This document shows, piece after piece, positions 25,195 to 34,804 of a stretch of DNA of 64,000 nucleotides (positions are counted from its first letter, which is position 1; each line of letters begins with the position of its first letter). The stretch is from IMG/VR virus record IMGVR_UViG_3300028920_000694, positions 1 through 64,000 of that record; one strand, given 5' to 3'. Source of the stretch: a virus. Below the pieces are notes generated by a model. It was not told the DNA's origin and made no database searches. It was given only the letters and a program-made list of their open reading frames with translations. Both the position numbers and the translations under genes were made by a program.

Positions 25195-25985
25195 AGAATG
25201 TAATGTATATATTAGCATCTGGACCATCTATAGCAGATATTACTGATGAGGAATGGAAATTCTTGGAAGATAAGAAAACATTAGGAATTGGTGGATTCCC
25301 ATATTCAAATAGAAAGACAACATATTATATGAATATAGAAACTCCAGAAATATGCAAACAATATATAGAAGTGATATATATGAATGGATTTATTGATACT
25401 ACATTGATATCCCCATATATAAAGTCAATGATATTGGCAAATGCATTAGGATTCAAGAAGTTCATACCAATAATAACTGGAACTGCCTTATTCATGCCAG
25501 ATAGAAAAGGATGGTTCATGGATGAAGAATATCCTCCACACAAATTCAAGAATTGCAGAGCAAATAAATTCTATCAACCACTATTCAGATTTAGAGGTTC
25601 ATTATCTGCAGCAATCAACTTGTCTTTATTACTCCATGCAGATGAAATAAGATTAGTTGGTGTTGATTTGGCATCACATGAGCATTTCTATAATGAAAAC
25701 ATAAATATATCAAAAGATAAATATGATAAGAGAATATCCAGTAGAAAATATTCATATGCTAAATCAGGATTTGATTTTGATGAGAAGACCATGCATTCAA
25801 CAGATATTCCATATAGAGATGTTAGCAGATGGGGAAATAGATTACTTAGACCAATTTCTGATGTGATTCAGTGGATGAATCAAGAATTACTGGAAGAGGG
25901 ACATAATGGAATATTTATCACTAGCAAGAAGAGTAAATTGTATATAGAAAATAAGTTAGAATATAAGTCAATTACAGATGAATAG
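25191..25985 (+). CDS. GT42/DUF115-like glycosyltransferase, copy 1
   Basis: This 264-residue protein opens with MYILASGPSI, a Gly-Pro-Ser loop typical of the Cst-II-type sialyltransferase and DUF115/MAF folds. Midway it has RGSLSAAINLSLLLHADEIRL followed by GVDL and a nearby HFY, comparable to the CMP-Neu5Ac-binding helix and histidine region of GT42. It may transfer a nonulosonic acid from a CMP-sugar made by the NeuA-like genes downstream. The next gene is a tandem paralogue. Confidence 0.6.
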   Translation: MKNVMYILASGPSIADITDEEWKFLEDKKTLGIGGFPYSNRKTTYYMNIETPEICKQYIEVIYMNGFIDTTLISPYIKSMILANALGFKKFIPIITGTALFMPDRKGWFMDEEYPPHKFKNCRANKFYQPLFRFRGSLSAAINLSLLLHADEIRLVGVDLASHEHFYNENINISKDKYDKRISSRKYSYAKSGFDFDEKTMHSTDIPYRDVSRWGNRLLRPISDVIQWMNQELLEEGHNGIFITSKKSKLYIENKLEYKSITDE

Positions 25986-26841
25986 AGTAATATATATACT
26001 CGGAACAGGCTTAAGCATTAATGACATATCAGAAGAAGAGTGGAAGTTTCTAGAAGATAAAGAAACTCTTGGCTTTGGAGGATTCTGCTATTCAGGTATC
26101 CCAACTAAATACTATATGACATATGAAAAGGTAAATAGACCATTATCAACATTAAGAAATAAGAAGATAAACTATGACAATAATTTCGATATCAAGTTAA
26201 GTGTGATAAATGAATATAGAAATACAGATACTCATATGTTCCTATTCTTTGAAGAAGATATAAGATATGCAATTAAATGTGGATTCAAAAAGATAACTCC
26301 AATAATCAGAAGCAGTGCACTCTTTCTACCTTCTAGAAGAGGATGGTTTATGAATGAGCCAGAACCACCACATACATTTATGCAAACAAGAGCACATTCA
26401 TCATTAGAGCCTCTATTTAGATTTAGAGGTTCACTTTCAGCCACTGTTAATATAGCACTCCTTTTACGTGCTGATGAGATTAGGCTTGTAGGAATTGATT
26501 TGCATCCACAGATAGATTTCTATCAAGATGATCCAGATAAGTGGATTAAGAATGAAGTAGTTAAAGAAGTGTTCATGAATGTGATTATGGATCAGAGAAG
26601 AAGAAAGAATAAATTCAAGACTAGAATACATGAAGAATATGATGTAGATGAGATGCACTTCACTAATGTTCCATATTATGATAGGAATAGATGGAGAGAT
26701 AATGCACTTCGACCTATGTCAGATGTAGTTGAATGGATGGATAAAGAAATGAGGAAAGAAGGAAAGGAAGGCATCTTCTGTACTAGCAAGAGAAGTGTTT
26801 TGTGTGATAGACTTGAATATAAAGGCATAATGGAGAAATAA
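25978..26841 (+). CDS. GT42/DUF115-like glycosyltransferase, copy 2
   Basis: This 287-residue tandem paralogue of the preceding gene has the same order of motifs: an N-terminal YILGTGLSI, a GWFM strand, RFRGSLSATVNIALLLRADE, then GIDLHPQIDFY. In the nucleotide-binding loop, GTGLS replaces the GPS of copy 1, so the donor site has diverged. The two copies overlap by 8 nt. Sialyltransferase-like activity is an inference from fold and neighbours. Confidence 0.58.
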   Translation: MNRVIYILGTGLSINDISEEEWKFLEDKETLGFGGFCYSGIPTKYYMTYEKVNRPLSTLRNKKINYDNNFDIKLSVINEYRNTDTHMFLFFEEDIRYAIKCGFKKITPIIRSSALFLPSRRGWFMNEPEPPHTFMQTRAHSSLEPLFRFRGSLSATVNIALLLRADEIRLVGIDLHPQIDFYQDDPDKWIKNEVVKEVFMNVIMDQRRRKNKFKTRIHEEYDVDEMHFTNVPYYDRNRWRDNALRPMSDVVEWMDKEMRKEGKEGIFCTSKRSVLCDRLEYKGIMEK

Positions 26842-26884
26842 ATGCTACATAAAGCAATGTATAAGTTTATAAAGGATATACAGT

Positions 26885-27595
26885 ATGAAATTAGGAATTT
26901 CAAATATAGCAGTGGGTGATGATATAGGTGCAATCAATTCATTAGATTGTGATGGAATTGAACTGGCAGTTGGATTGATTCCTATAGGTGAGATAGAGAA
27001 AGAAGTGATTGGACTACATGCACTTATGTATAACAATGATTGGAATATCTTTAGAGATACAATACATATAAATGGATATATAGAACAGATATCCAGAATG
27101 TGCAATGATTTGAATGGAAAGTATCTAGTGTTTGGTTCTCCAAAAAATAGAAGAATAGATGGAATGTCTAGATTCAGATATAAGAATAGAGCAATCAAGT
27201 TCTTTAGGCAATGTGCAAAAACAGCAGAAGATTATGGACTCTACTTCCTAATAGAACCCCTACCTAAATCATTGACTAATTTCATTAATGATTCAGATAC
27301 AGCAGTCAGATTAATTGATAGAATACATCATGAACACTTTAGATTACATTTAGATATAGGAGCAATGCTAGAATCAAAGGAACATTATGGTAGAATATTC
27401 AATGCATATGGTGATTATATTAAACATGTGCATGTAAATGACTTCCTATTGAAACCCCCAATGAGTAAACTACATGAGCATGTTGGAGTGGAATTAAAAG
27501 AATCTGGATATGATGGATATGTATCTATAGAGATGAAGAAGGAATATGGAATGTTAGATGAAAGTATAGAGTATGTAAGAGAGTGTTATATATGA
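26885..27595 (+). CDS. Sugar phosphate isomerase/epimerase-like TIM-barrel protein
   Basis: This 236-residue protein has the xylose-isomerase-like/AP-endonuclease-2 barrel pattern. LIEPLP, HFRLHLDIGAM, KHVHVNDF and YDGYVSIEMKK place Glu, His, Asp and Glu residues at strand ends for a divalent metal. It could interconvert a sugar or keto-inositol intermediate. A 43-nt spacer with no clear gene separates it from the GT42-like pair. Confidence 0.72.
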   Translation: MKLGISNIAVGDDIGAINSLDCDGIELAVGLIPIGEIEKEVIGLHALMYNNDWNIFRDTIHINGYIEQISRMCNDLNGKYLVFGSPKNRRIDGMSRFRYKNRAIKFFRQCAKTAEDYGLYFLIEPLPKSLTNFINDSDTAVRLIDRIHHEHFRLHLDIGAMLESKEHYGRIFNAYGDYIKHVHVNDFLLKPPMSKLHEHVGVELKESGYDGYVSIEMKKEYGMLDESIEYVRECYI

Positions 27596-28269
27596 GGATA
27601 TTAGTAGTTGGAGGCAGTGGAGATATAGGTCAAGGAATCCTTGATGTGATTCCAACACAAGAGCATTTAGTTGGTGCTCATTACTTTAAGAATAAGAAAT
27701 ATCACTATCAAGTGGAATGGTTCCAAGCAGATTTAAGAGACACAACTCAGAACATTCAATTAATTAAAGACTTTGTAGATTGGGCTGATGGAATAGATGT
27801 ATTGATTATTGCATCTGGTGGAAGATTCGAGAACTGGAAAGAAGATGTAGAATTGAATTTGATGTCTCCATACATTCTATCTAACTGGGCAATGAAGTTC
27901 ATGAAGAAGAATCATGAGTTAAATAAGATAATCTTTATAGGCACTGCATCTGCACTTCATGGTGCAGGAAATAAGAATATCTCTTATGGACTAGCAAAGG
28001 CTGGATTAGTCTCTCTAACTAAAGCAATGGCAAGAGATGGTTCTAAATATAATATCCTAGTGAATTGTATAGCACCTGGATACATAGAGACTAAATCACA
28101 GAAGAAGTGGAAGACAGAAGAGGAGATTAAGAAGAGGATAGAGATGATTCCTCTAGGTAGAGCTGGAACTACCAGAGATATAGGAGAACTAGTATGGTTT
28201 CTTGTATCTGAAAAGAACAGATTTATTAATGGGCAATATATTCAAATAGATGGAGGAGATTGGTTATAG
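27592..28269 (+). CDS. Classical SDR oxidoreductase (FabG-like)
   Basis: ATG 27592 is preferred over 27583 because it forms an ATGA overlap. The 225-residue product has GGSGDIG (7-13), Ser120 and Tyr132-x3-Lys136, and the C-terminal GQYIQIDGG of classical short-chain dehydrogenases. It probably oxidises or reduces a sugar hydroxyl or carbonyl. Its size matches the family. Confidence 0.85.
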   Translation: MRILVVGGSGDIGQGILDVIPTQEHLVGAHYFKNKKYHYQVEWFQADLRDTTQNIQLIKDFVDWADGIDVLIIASGGRFENWKEDVELNLMSPYILSNWAMKFMKKNHELNKIIFIGTASALHGAGNKNISYGLAKAGLVSLTKAMARDGSKYNILVNCIAPGYIETKSQKKWKTEEEIKKRIEMIPLGRAGTTRDIGELVWFLVSEKNRFINGQYIQIDGGDWL

Positions 28270-29103
28270 ATGTTTGATTTCTATTTTGGAACAGATGAAG
28301 AGATAGAAGCAGATGAAGAGAAGTATTTACTCTCAATTAAGAGGATGCTTCCTAAATGGTGCAATAGCATACCAGATTCTGAATACATAGCATTATTTAG
28401 ATTGTGTGAAGAAAGAGCTAGAGAATGTGCACCTCCAATAATTGTAGAGACAGGTGTTGGTGCAAGTACCATAGTTCTAGCATTCTGTGCTATGAAGCAT
28501 TTTGGAATTCTCTACTCATGGGACATCTCTGGAGAAAAGGGAAGTTATCTTAAGAGTGTGATGGTAGATACTATCTGCAAGTATTTTAAATTAGACATCA
28601 ATGAATTCTGGAAGTTCATTGCATATAATTCTGGTGATTCACATTTAGGAATTCCAGTTATTAAAGAACTAGAGATACAGATAGACTTCTCATTCCATGA
28701 CAGTAAACACACTCTACTTAACTTGATGAATGAGATTGATTTATGTTATGATTTATATGCTGATGGAGCAATCATAGCTATAGATGATGGAAGCTACACT
28801 AATTTCTATGAGAATTTCTCATACATAAATATCTTGAGGAAGAAACTAGGACTTGATCCAGTAGAGAATCCTGATGATAATATATGTGCACCATTTCATA
28901 TGGAAATAGAAGAATCTCTAAAACTTGACTGGGAATCTGTGGAACATATAGATGATGATTATAAGAAGATGTATAAGGAAGATATGTGGTTTAAATACTT
29001 TGCAAATGAATTTGATGAGAAAGTGAAATTTGGAATGGAAGTTCCAGATACACTTGAACATAGATTCGATGCATGGAGGGTAAATGGCAGAATCCAATTC
29101 TAA
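28270..29103 (+). CDS. SAM methyltransferase-like protein (Methyltransf_24 type)
   Basis: This 277-residue protein has PIIVETGVGASTIVLAFC as the SAM-binding strand and loop, LYSWDIS as the second strand, IDFSFHDSKHT, and GAIIAIDDGSYTN. This is the arrangement of O-methyltransferases related to cephalosporin hydroxylase and Methyltransf_24. A long acidic C-terminal extension follows. It is likely a glycan methyltransferase. Confidence 0.65.
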   Translation: MFDFYFGTDEEIEADEEKYLLSIKRMLPKWCNSIPDSEYIALFRLCEERARECAPPIIVETGVGASTIVLAFCAMKHFGILYSWDISGEKGSYLKSVMVDTICKYFKLDINEFWKFIAYNSGDSHLGIPVIKELEIQIDFSFHDSKHTLLNLMNEIDLCYDLYADGAIIAIDDGSYTNFYENFSYINILRKKLGLDPVENPDDNICAPFHMEIEESLKLDWESVEHIDDDYKKMYKEDMWFKYFANEFDEKVKFGMEVPDTLEHRFDAWRVNGRIQF

Positions 29104-30100
29104 TTATCATAGATTCACAAAAGCAAATGTGTTTCATCACAGGAGACATAATAAAGAATTTCAAGAATATCGTAGAAGATGGCAAGTATATCCTTTAGAT
29201 CATATAGTTGGAGAATTTCCTATACATCTTGATATAGAATCTACATATAGATGCAATCTTAAATGTCCATTCTGTGCTAGGACATATACCGACTGGGGAC
29301 AGGAACCAGTAATTAAGGATATGGATTTCAATCTATATAAGAAAATTATTGATGAAGGTGTAGAGAATGGTCTATATGCAATCAAACTAAGTTTAAGAGG
29401 TGAACCATTGCTTCACAAGAGGATAGTTGATATGGTTGCTTATGCTAAAGAAAGAGGAATTATAGATGTGTACTTCAATACTAATGGTTCTTTATTAACT
29501 GAAAAATTAATCTATCAGATGATTGGTGCTGGACTAGATAGAATATCAGTATCGATTGATGGAATAGATAAACAATATTTTGAGAATGTAAGATATCCAC
29601 TTAAATATGATGATATAGTAAATAGAATAAAGAATATGCAACAGATAAAAAGAAGTGAAGGAGTAGATTATCCACAGGTGAGAGTTCAGACTGTTATTAA
29701 TGATGAGACAATGAAGGATATGGATGAGTATACAGAATTCTGGAGTGAAATCGCAGATGAAGTTGCTGGAATAGATATGAGAAGAGAGAGCCCTGAATAT
29801 TCATATAAAGAAGTGGATGCTGATTGGTGTTGTCCTTTCTTGTGGCAGAGAATGACTATTCTATGTGATGGAACTATACTACCATGTCTCTTACATGGAA
29901 TTGATGATTCAAATAGATATTCATTAGGAAATGCAAAAGATGTAGATATAAAAGATGCTTGGAACAATAGATTGATTAGGATGATGAGAGCAGTCAATAA
30001 GGCTGAATTAGGTCATCTAATATATCCATGTAGTGATTGTTCATATAGATCATCAGAATTGGAGAAGTTAGGATATGATAGTTGGTATATTGATAGGTAG
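29084..30100 (+). CDS. Radical SAM/SPASM protein
   Basis: This 338-residue protein has C57-x3-C61-x2-C64, SLRGEPLLH, and FNTNG, then C-terminal cysteines (WCCPFLW, CDGTILPCLLHG, CSDCSYR) for a SPASM or twitch domain. It is not a close paralogue of the three at 18834-23247 because its termini differ. It overlaps the upstream methyltransferase by 20 nt and the downstream cytidylyltransferase by 26 nt. The substrate is unknown. Confidence 0.82.
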   Translation: MAESNSNYHRFTKANVFHHRRHNKEFQEYRRRWQVYPLDHIVGEFPIHLDIESTYRCNLKCPFCARTYTDWGQEPVIKDMDFNLYKKIIDEGVENGLYAIKLSLRGEPLLHKRIVDMVAYAKERGIIDVYFNTNGSLLTEKLIYQMIGAGLDRISVSIDGIDKQYFENVRYPLKYDDIVNRIKNMQQIKRSEGVDYPQVRVQTVINDETMKDMDEYTEFWSEIADEVAGIDMRRESPEYSYKEVDADWCCPFLWQRMTILCDGTILPCLLHGIDDSNRYSLGNAKDVDIKDAWNNRLIRMMRAVNKAELGHLIYPCSDCSYRSSELEKLGYDSWYIDR

Positions 30101-30803
30101 AGAAGGAAGTGTTGGATTTCCTGGAAAGAATATCTGTCCAGTTCTAGGGGAACCATTGATGACTTATCCACTTAAAGCTGCATATCCAATCGTAGATGAA
30201 ATGGTTGTATCAACTGATTCAGATGAAATAAAAGAAATAGCAAAAAGATATAAATGTAGAATCATTGATAGACCACAGGAATTGTGTACTGAGACAGCTA
30301 GAGCAGAAGATGTGTTTATTCATGCATATGAATACATCAAATCTATTCCATATATTTCTATGCAATTGGAATATCTAGTATTATTAATGTGTAATGCACC
30401 GATGATTACATCTAAGATGATTGAAGAAGGAATAAAAGTTCTAAGAGAAAATCCAGAATATGATTCAGCAGTAAGTGTTTCTAGATACAATATGTTTAGT
30501 CCATTAAGAGCAAAGAGAATATCAGATGATGGACTGCTTCATCCATTTGTTGCTCATCAATATATCCCAGGAGAATTAGATAGTAATAGAGATACACAAG
30601 GAGATTGTTGGTTTGCAGATATGGGTGTATCTATAGTAAGACCTAAATGTCTAGAGAATATAGAAGAAGGAATACTACCACAGAAATGGATGGGACAGAA
30701 GATATATCCACTGAAACAAGAATGTGGATTTGATGTAGATTATGAATGGGAAATTCCTTTAGTGGAAAATTGGTTGAAGAAACATGGAATTCATAAGAGA
30801 TAA
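30075..30803 (+). CDS. CMP-nonulosonate cytidylyltransferase-like protein 1 (NeuA-like)
   Basis: This 242-residue protein has GREGSVGFPGKNI (the RxGSxxxPxKN loop), MVVSTDSDEIKEIAK, RPQELC, and LMCNAPMITS. It follows the CMP-sialic-acid/KDO synthetase pattern, which activates a nonulosonate with CTP. The end carries VDYEWEI, a likely metal-binding acidic cluster. A shorter second NeuA-like gene is at 32597, so two CMP-sugars may be made. Confidence 0.75.
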   Translation: MIVGILIGREGSVGFPGKNICPVLGEPLMTYPLKAAYPIVDEMVVSTDSDEIKEIAKRYKCRIIDRPQELCTETARAEDVFIHAYEYIKSIPYISMQLEYLVLLMCNAPMITSKMIEEGIKVLRENPEYDSAVSVSRYNMFSPLRAKRISDDGLLHPFVAHQYIPGELDSNRDTQGDCWFADMGVSIVRPKCLENIEEGILPQKWMGQKIYPLKQECGFDVDYEWEIPLVENWLKKHGIHKR

Positions 30804-31683
30804 TACTTATCCAAATAAAGTAGTTCTAGTAGATGGGTGTGGAGGTGCTGGAAAGATTCTAGTATCATCTATATTAGAGTGTCTAGAAGGAGCAGAAGCT
30901 GGTGTAGAAGATGAGAATTCTTTTCTGATATCTAGACTATGGAGAGCAAATAAACTAACTGAAGATGCAGCTATAGCCTATCTGAGACTAAATATAGACA
31001 GGAGAATCCACTATCTAATGATGGGTAGATGTTTGAACATCAAGAAAGGTGAATCTATATCAGTCAGAAAATATCCTAATCCACTGAAGTATCTTAAGAG
31101 ACATTTCAACAATGAGAAATATCTAGCTGAAGAAGAGGTATTTGAGAGAATGCCTATATTCCATACAATGACTCAGAATGCACTTACAGATATAGACTTG
31201 TATCTAAAAGCATTTGGTAGTAGATTAAGTGTGATATATATTCATAGAAGTTCAATTGATGTGATATATGACATGTATAAGAGAAAGTTCTTAGATGATA
31301 TAGGTATCATACCTAGTAATATTAGATTCACTATCAAGGATGAGGATGGATATATGGTTCCTCTGTTTGCAGCAGACTGGTCAGATGAATATATTGATAT
31401 GTCTGACATGGAAAAAGTATCTAGATGGATTCTTGAATCATATCAAGAAGATATGGATGCATTTGGGGATTTGCCTAAAGAACAACAGAAACAGATTATG
31501 TTCATAGACTTTGATGAACTAGTAACTAATCCATATCCTATATGTGAACAGATATCAGAATTCTTGGGTGTGAAATTCACACATCATCTAAATAGAGTTC
31601 TTAAGAGAGAGAACTGTCCAAGGAAGATAGATTATAAAGAAAGAAATCGAAGAAGGGAGTTCATAAATAATCATGCTAATTAA
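30784..31683 (+). CDS. Sulfotransferase-like protein 2
   Basis: This 299-residue protein has a degenerate P-loop (DGCGGAGKILVSSI, about residues 18-31) and IYIHRSSIDVIYDM as 3'-phosphate-binding segment. FIDFDELVTNPYPICEQISEFLGVKF is near the C-terminus, as in PAPS-dependent sulfotransferases. It is only distantly similar to the enzyme at 11262. The substrate is probably a glycan. It overlaps its upstream neighbour by 20 nt and its downstream neighbour by 11 nt. Confidence 0.7.
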   Translation: MEFIRDNTYPNKVVLVDGCGGAGKILVSSILECLEGAEAGVEDENSFLISRLWRANKLTEDAAIAYLRLNIDRRIHYLMMGRCLNIKKGESISVRKYPNPLKYLKRHFNNEKYLAEEEVFERMPIFHTMTQNALTDIDLYLKAFGSRLSVIYIHRSSIDVIYDMYKRKFLDDIGIIPSNIRFTIKDEDGYMVPLFAADWSDEYIDMSDMEKVSRWILESYQEDMDAFGDLPKEQQKQIMFIDFDELVTNPYPICEQISEFLGVKFTHHLNRVLKRENCPRKIDYKERNRRREFINNHAN

Positions 31684-32596
31684 GAATCCCAAATCAAAAA
31701 GAGTGAATCCATTCAGAGATATATATGATAGTAAAGAATATAGAAATGCATCTAATCTAATCACTGACTTTCCATTCATTATAGATTTAGAATTAACTAA
31801 TGCATGTAATCTCAATTGTAGAATGTGTAGTAGGCAATTAATGGAAAGGGATGTTGGATACATGTCTAGAGAGATGTTTCAGAAAGTTCTAAATGAATGT
31901 TCAACACATTCAACTCCTATAAGAATGTCTAGATGGGGTGAACCATTTCTGCATCCACATATAATAGAATTCTGTAAACAAATAAAAGAAAAAGAACTCA
32001 TCCTACATATAACAAACAATGGGAATGTGATTTCAGAATCACATATGAAAGGATTGATAGAATGTGGATTAGATTCAATTATATTTTCAATGCAGGGTGC
32101 AACAGCTGAAGAATATGAGTATATGAGAAGAAGAGGAAGTTATAGTAAACTATATAATAATATAATGAAACTACTTGAATTAAGAGGAGATGAAGATAAG
32201 CCATTCATTAGAGTTTCTTCTACAATATCAGAGAGAGATTCAGATGAGAGTGTTCAAAAATTCATAGATTACTGGAAGAATATAGTAGATGCAGTTGGTA
32301 TTGGAAGGACAAATATGGTAAGAATTGATGGAAAGAAACCTAAATGGGCTAAATATAGTCCCTGCACAGAAGTATATCAGAAGTTGAGTGTTGATTATGA
32401 TGGTAAAGTATCTGCATGTTGTGGAGATTATGATAATCTTCTAACTATTGGAGATTTATCTGAACCATATTCTAGTCTATCCAAAATATGGGATGTTAAT
32501 TCTAAATTAACCTGGATAAGAAACACACTTAAAGAGATGAATCACAAGCAATTCACATTATGTAAAGATTGTTTTCATACCTATGAGGAATTTTAA
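31673..32596 (+). CDS. Radical SAM/SPASM protein
   Basis: This 307-residue protein has C45-x3-C49-x2-C52 (NACNLNCRMC), SRWGEPFLHP, and HITNNGN. C-terminal cysteines (YSPCTE, ACCGDY, CKDCF) fit a SPASM-type extension. It lies between the second sulfotransferase and the short NeuA-like gene, in the nonulosonate part of the locus. Confidence 0.82.
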   Translation: MLIKNPKSKRVNPFRDIYDSKEYRNASNLITDFPFIIDLELTNACNLNCRMCSRQLMERDVGYMSREMFQKVLNECSTHSTPIRMSRWGEPFLHPHIIEFCKQIKEKELILHITNNGNVISESHMKGLIECGLDSIIFSMQGATAEEYEYMRRRGSYSKLYNNIMKLLELRGDEDKPFIRVSSTISERDSDESVQKFIDYWKNIVDAVGIGRTNMVRIDGKKPKWAKYSPCTEVYQKLSVDYDGKVSACCGDYDNLLTIGDLSEPYSSLSKIWDVNSKLTWIRNTLKEMNHKQFTLCKDCFHTYEEF

Positions 32597-33187
32597 ATGA
32601 TTTGTATAATACCAGCAAGAAAAGGAAGTAAGAGACTTCCAAATAAGAATAAGAAGATGCTATGTGGAAAGCCTATGATTGCATATACTATAGAAGCAGC
32701 AAAGAAATCCAAATATATAGATATTATTATAGTATCAACTGATGATGAAGATATAGCAAAGATTGCAAAAGACTATAAAGTATATGATTATAAAAGACCA
32801 TCAGAACTAGCAGGTGATAATGTTCCTATGGTGGAAGTATTAAGATATGTAATAAGGCAATTACCAATAGGTTATCCAAAAGATGGAAGAATAGTTGAAC
32901 TACTTCCAACATCCCCACTCAGGATAACTAAAGATATAGACAGATGTATAGAAGCATATATGTCTAGTGGATTCAGTTCAATCATCACAGCAACTAAATC
33001 AATTAACAATTCATTCAGGATGAATGGTTCAGTGTATGTAACTCATGTAAATATCATAGAGAACAATGATAAAGAGTGGGATGATAATGTAGGAATAGTT
33101 CTGATGCCAAATGAAAGGTCAGTTGATGTAGATACACAAGGAGATTTTGAAATGGCTGAAATGTTAATGGAGATGAGAAATGAATAG
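32597..33187 (+). CDS. CMP-nonulosonate cytidylyltransferase-like protein 2 (short NeuA)
   Basis: This 196-residue protein starts IIPARKGSKRLPNKNKKMLCGKPMIAY, the classic NeuA signature. DIIIVSTDDEDIAKIA, RPSELA, and LLPTSPLRITKDID follow. It ends VDVDTQGDFEMAE, where the acidic residues bind Mg2+. It is about 30 residues shorter than typical NeuA. It would convert a nonulosonic acid plus CTP to the CMP-sugar. Confidence 0.88.
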   Translation: MICIIPARKGSKRLPNKNKKMLCGKPMIAYTIEAAKKSKYIDIIIVSTDDEDIAKIAKDYKVYDYKRPSELAGDNVPMVEVLRYVIRQLPIGYPKDGRIVELLPTSPLRITKDIDRCIEAYMSSGFSSIITATKSINNSFRMNGSVYVTHVNIIENNDKEWDDNVGIVLMPNERSVDVDTQGDFEMAEMLMEMRNE

Positions 33188-34133
33188 TTTTGATATAGAG
33201 AATGAGTTTTATCTCACATGTCATCCAGATAGAATAAAGAAGTTACTAGCCCAACACAGAATATATGAATGGACATTAGATGTAGAAGGAGATATAGTTG
33301 AATGTGGAGTGTTCAAGGGTGCATCTCTTTCTAGATTTGCTATGTTCAATAAGATACATAATCAGAAGAAAAAAGTGATTGGATTTGATACATTCACTAC
33401 ATATCCAATAGTTACTGATGAGGATGCTCCATTAAGGAATCACTTTGTCAAGGAAGCTGGAGATGGCATTCATGACCTAGTACTTAAGATGTATTGTGAT
33501 ATACGAGATTTGGATGTGGAACTAGTCAAAGGAGATATATGCAACACTGTTCCTAAATATATATCACAACATCCAAAGATTAAAATATCTTTAATCAACA
33601 TGGATTGTGATGTATATGAACCAACCAAGATAGCTATGGACTATCTGATTCCTAGACTATCTGATGGTGGAATCATCATCTTTGATAATTATGAAACATT
33701 CTATGGAGAGACAAAGGCAGTAGATATGGAATATGAGCCAGAGAGAATAAATGAATATATGGGACTGAATTATGTAGTTAAGCTCCCTAGTGATGAATAT
33801 CCAATGACATATATATTTGATATAGATGGAACTCTAAATGACCCAAATACTGAATATCTAGGAGACAATCAACCATATAAGTATAGAGATGTGATTCCAG
33901 ATGAGAATATGATTAAGATGGTGAATCATCTATATGAGCAAGGGAATGAAATAATTCTAATGACTGGTAGAGGCTCTACTAGCAAGATAGACTGGAGAGA
34001 GTTCACAGAGAATCAATTAAAGGAATGGGGAGTTAAATATCATAAACTAGAGATGGTAGATAAGCCACCTAGATATACATATGTAGATGACATGGCTGTT
34101 TCACCTAGAGAGTTTTGGGAGATAATAGAATGA
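33180..34133 (+). CDS. Fusion: TylF-like methyltransferase plus HAD phosphatase
   Basis: Residues 1 to about 205 are a TylF/MycF-type O-methyltransferase: GDIVECGVFKGASL, KVIGFDTFTTYP, ISLINMDCDVYEPTKIAMDYL and GGIIIFDNYET. Residues about 208-317 are a HAD-fold phosphatase with DIDGTLND (nucleophile Asp214, Asp216), MTGRG (Thr262), Lys295, and YVDDMA (Asp303, Asp304). The fusion could methylate and dephosphorylate the same sugar intermediate. The HAD half is a candidate for the missing heptose-bisphosphate or nonulosonate-9-phosphate phosphatase. Confidence 0.82.
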   Translation: MNSFDIENEFYLTCHPDRIKKLLAQHRIYEWTLDVEGDIVECGVFKGASLSRFAMFNKIHNQKKKVIGFDTFTTYPIVTDEDAPLRNHFVKEAGDGIHDLVLKMYCDIRDLDVELVKGDICNTVPKYISQHPKIKISLINMDCDVYEPTKIAMDYLIPRLSDGGIIIFDNYETFYGETKAVDMEYEPERINEYMGLNYVVKLPSDEYPMTYIFDIDGTLNDPNTEYLGDNQPYKYRDVIPDENMIKMVNHLYEQGNEIILMTGRGSTSKIDWREFTENQLKEWGVKYHKLEMVDKPPRYTYVDDMAVSPREFWEIIE

Positions 34134-34804
34134 TAATAATAGCAGAAGCAGGAATTAATCATCATGGAAGTTTAGATGATGCAATGAAATTAGTGGATGC
34201 AGCTAAATATGCTGGAGCAGATGCAGTTAAGTTCCAGACATTTTGGAATATATATAGATTAAATGACTATGAACTAAGAACAGGTCAGTGGATAGCATTG
34301 AAGAATTATTGTGATGAACAGGAAATCACATTCTTATCTACACCACACACATTTCATGCAATCCATTTTCTAGAGGATATGGTTCCTATGTATAAGATAG
34401 CAAGTCAATTTCTATATAATCCTAACTTTCTGATGGAAGTAGCAAACAAAGGTAAACCAGTCATTCTATCTACAGGTAGTTTGAATCATATCAATGGTAT
34501 GGCCACAACAGAAGAGATAATGATGGCACTCAAATGGCTTCATGGAACTCCACAATTATCTCTACTCCAGTGTGTAAGTAAGTATCCATGTGAAGATAGC
34601 CATTCAGAAAGAATAGATGAGCTTAGGAAGATGTGTCTAAATGTAGGTCTATCTGACCACACAAAGAATCTAAAGCCAATGAAAGGATTATCTATATATG
34701 AGAAGCATCTGAAGTTAAGTGGAACTACACCTATAGATGATGAGGTATCTATTGATGAACATGAATTCAAAAGAATGGTAGAATATTTGAGGAAGAAGAA
34801 ATGA
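34130..34804 (+). CDS. NeuB-like nonulosonic acid synthase, lacking SAF domain
   Basis: ATG 34130 is preferred over 34115 (ATGA coupling, GGGAG upstream). The 224-residue barrel has IAEAGINHHGSLDDAMKLVDAA and ADAVKFQTF, then VPMYKIASQ, KPVILSTGS, LLQCVSKYPC, and GLSDHT. These are the signatures of enzymes condensing phosphoenolpyruvate with an amino sugar. The SAF antifreeze-like C-terminal domain of normal NeuB (about 340 residues) is absent. Final residues also depart from the usual E-K-H pattern, though EKHLKL is present. Confidence 0.85.
   Translation: MIIIAEAGINHHGSLDDAMKLVDAAKYAGADAVKFQTFWNIYRLNDYELRTGQWIALKNYCDEQEITFLSTPHTFHAIHFLEDMVPMYKIASQFLYNPNFLMEVANKGKPVILSTGSLNHINGMATTEEIMMALKWLHGTPQLSLLQCVSKYPCEDSHSERIDELRKMCLNVGLSDHTKNLKPMKGLSIYEKHLKLSGTTPIDDEVSIDEHEFKRMVEYLRKKK

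Noticed and set aside
26842-26884. Short spacer with a possible tiny ORF before the TIM-barrel gene
   Set aside because: Only 43 nt separate the two genes. The frame starting at 26842 has no SD and would overlap the following gene out of frame for only about 25 codons.
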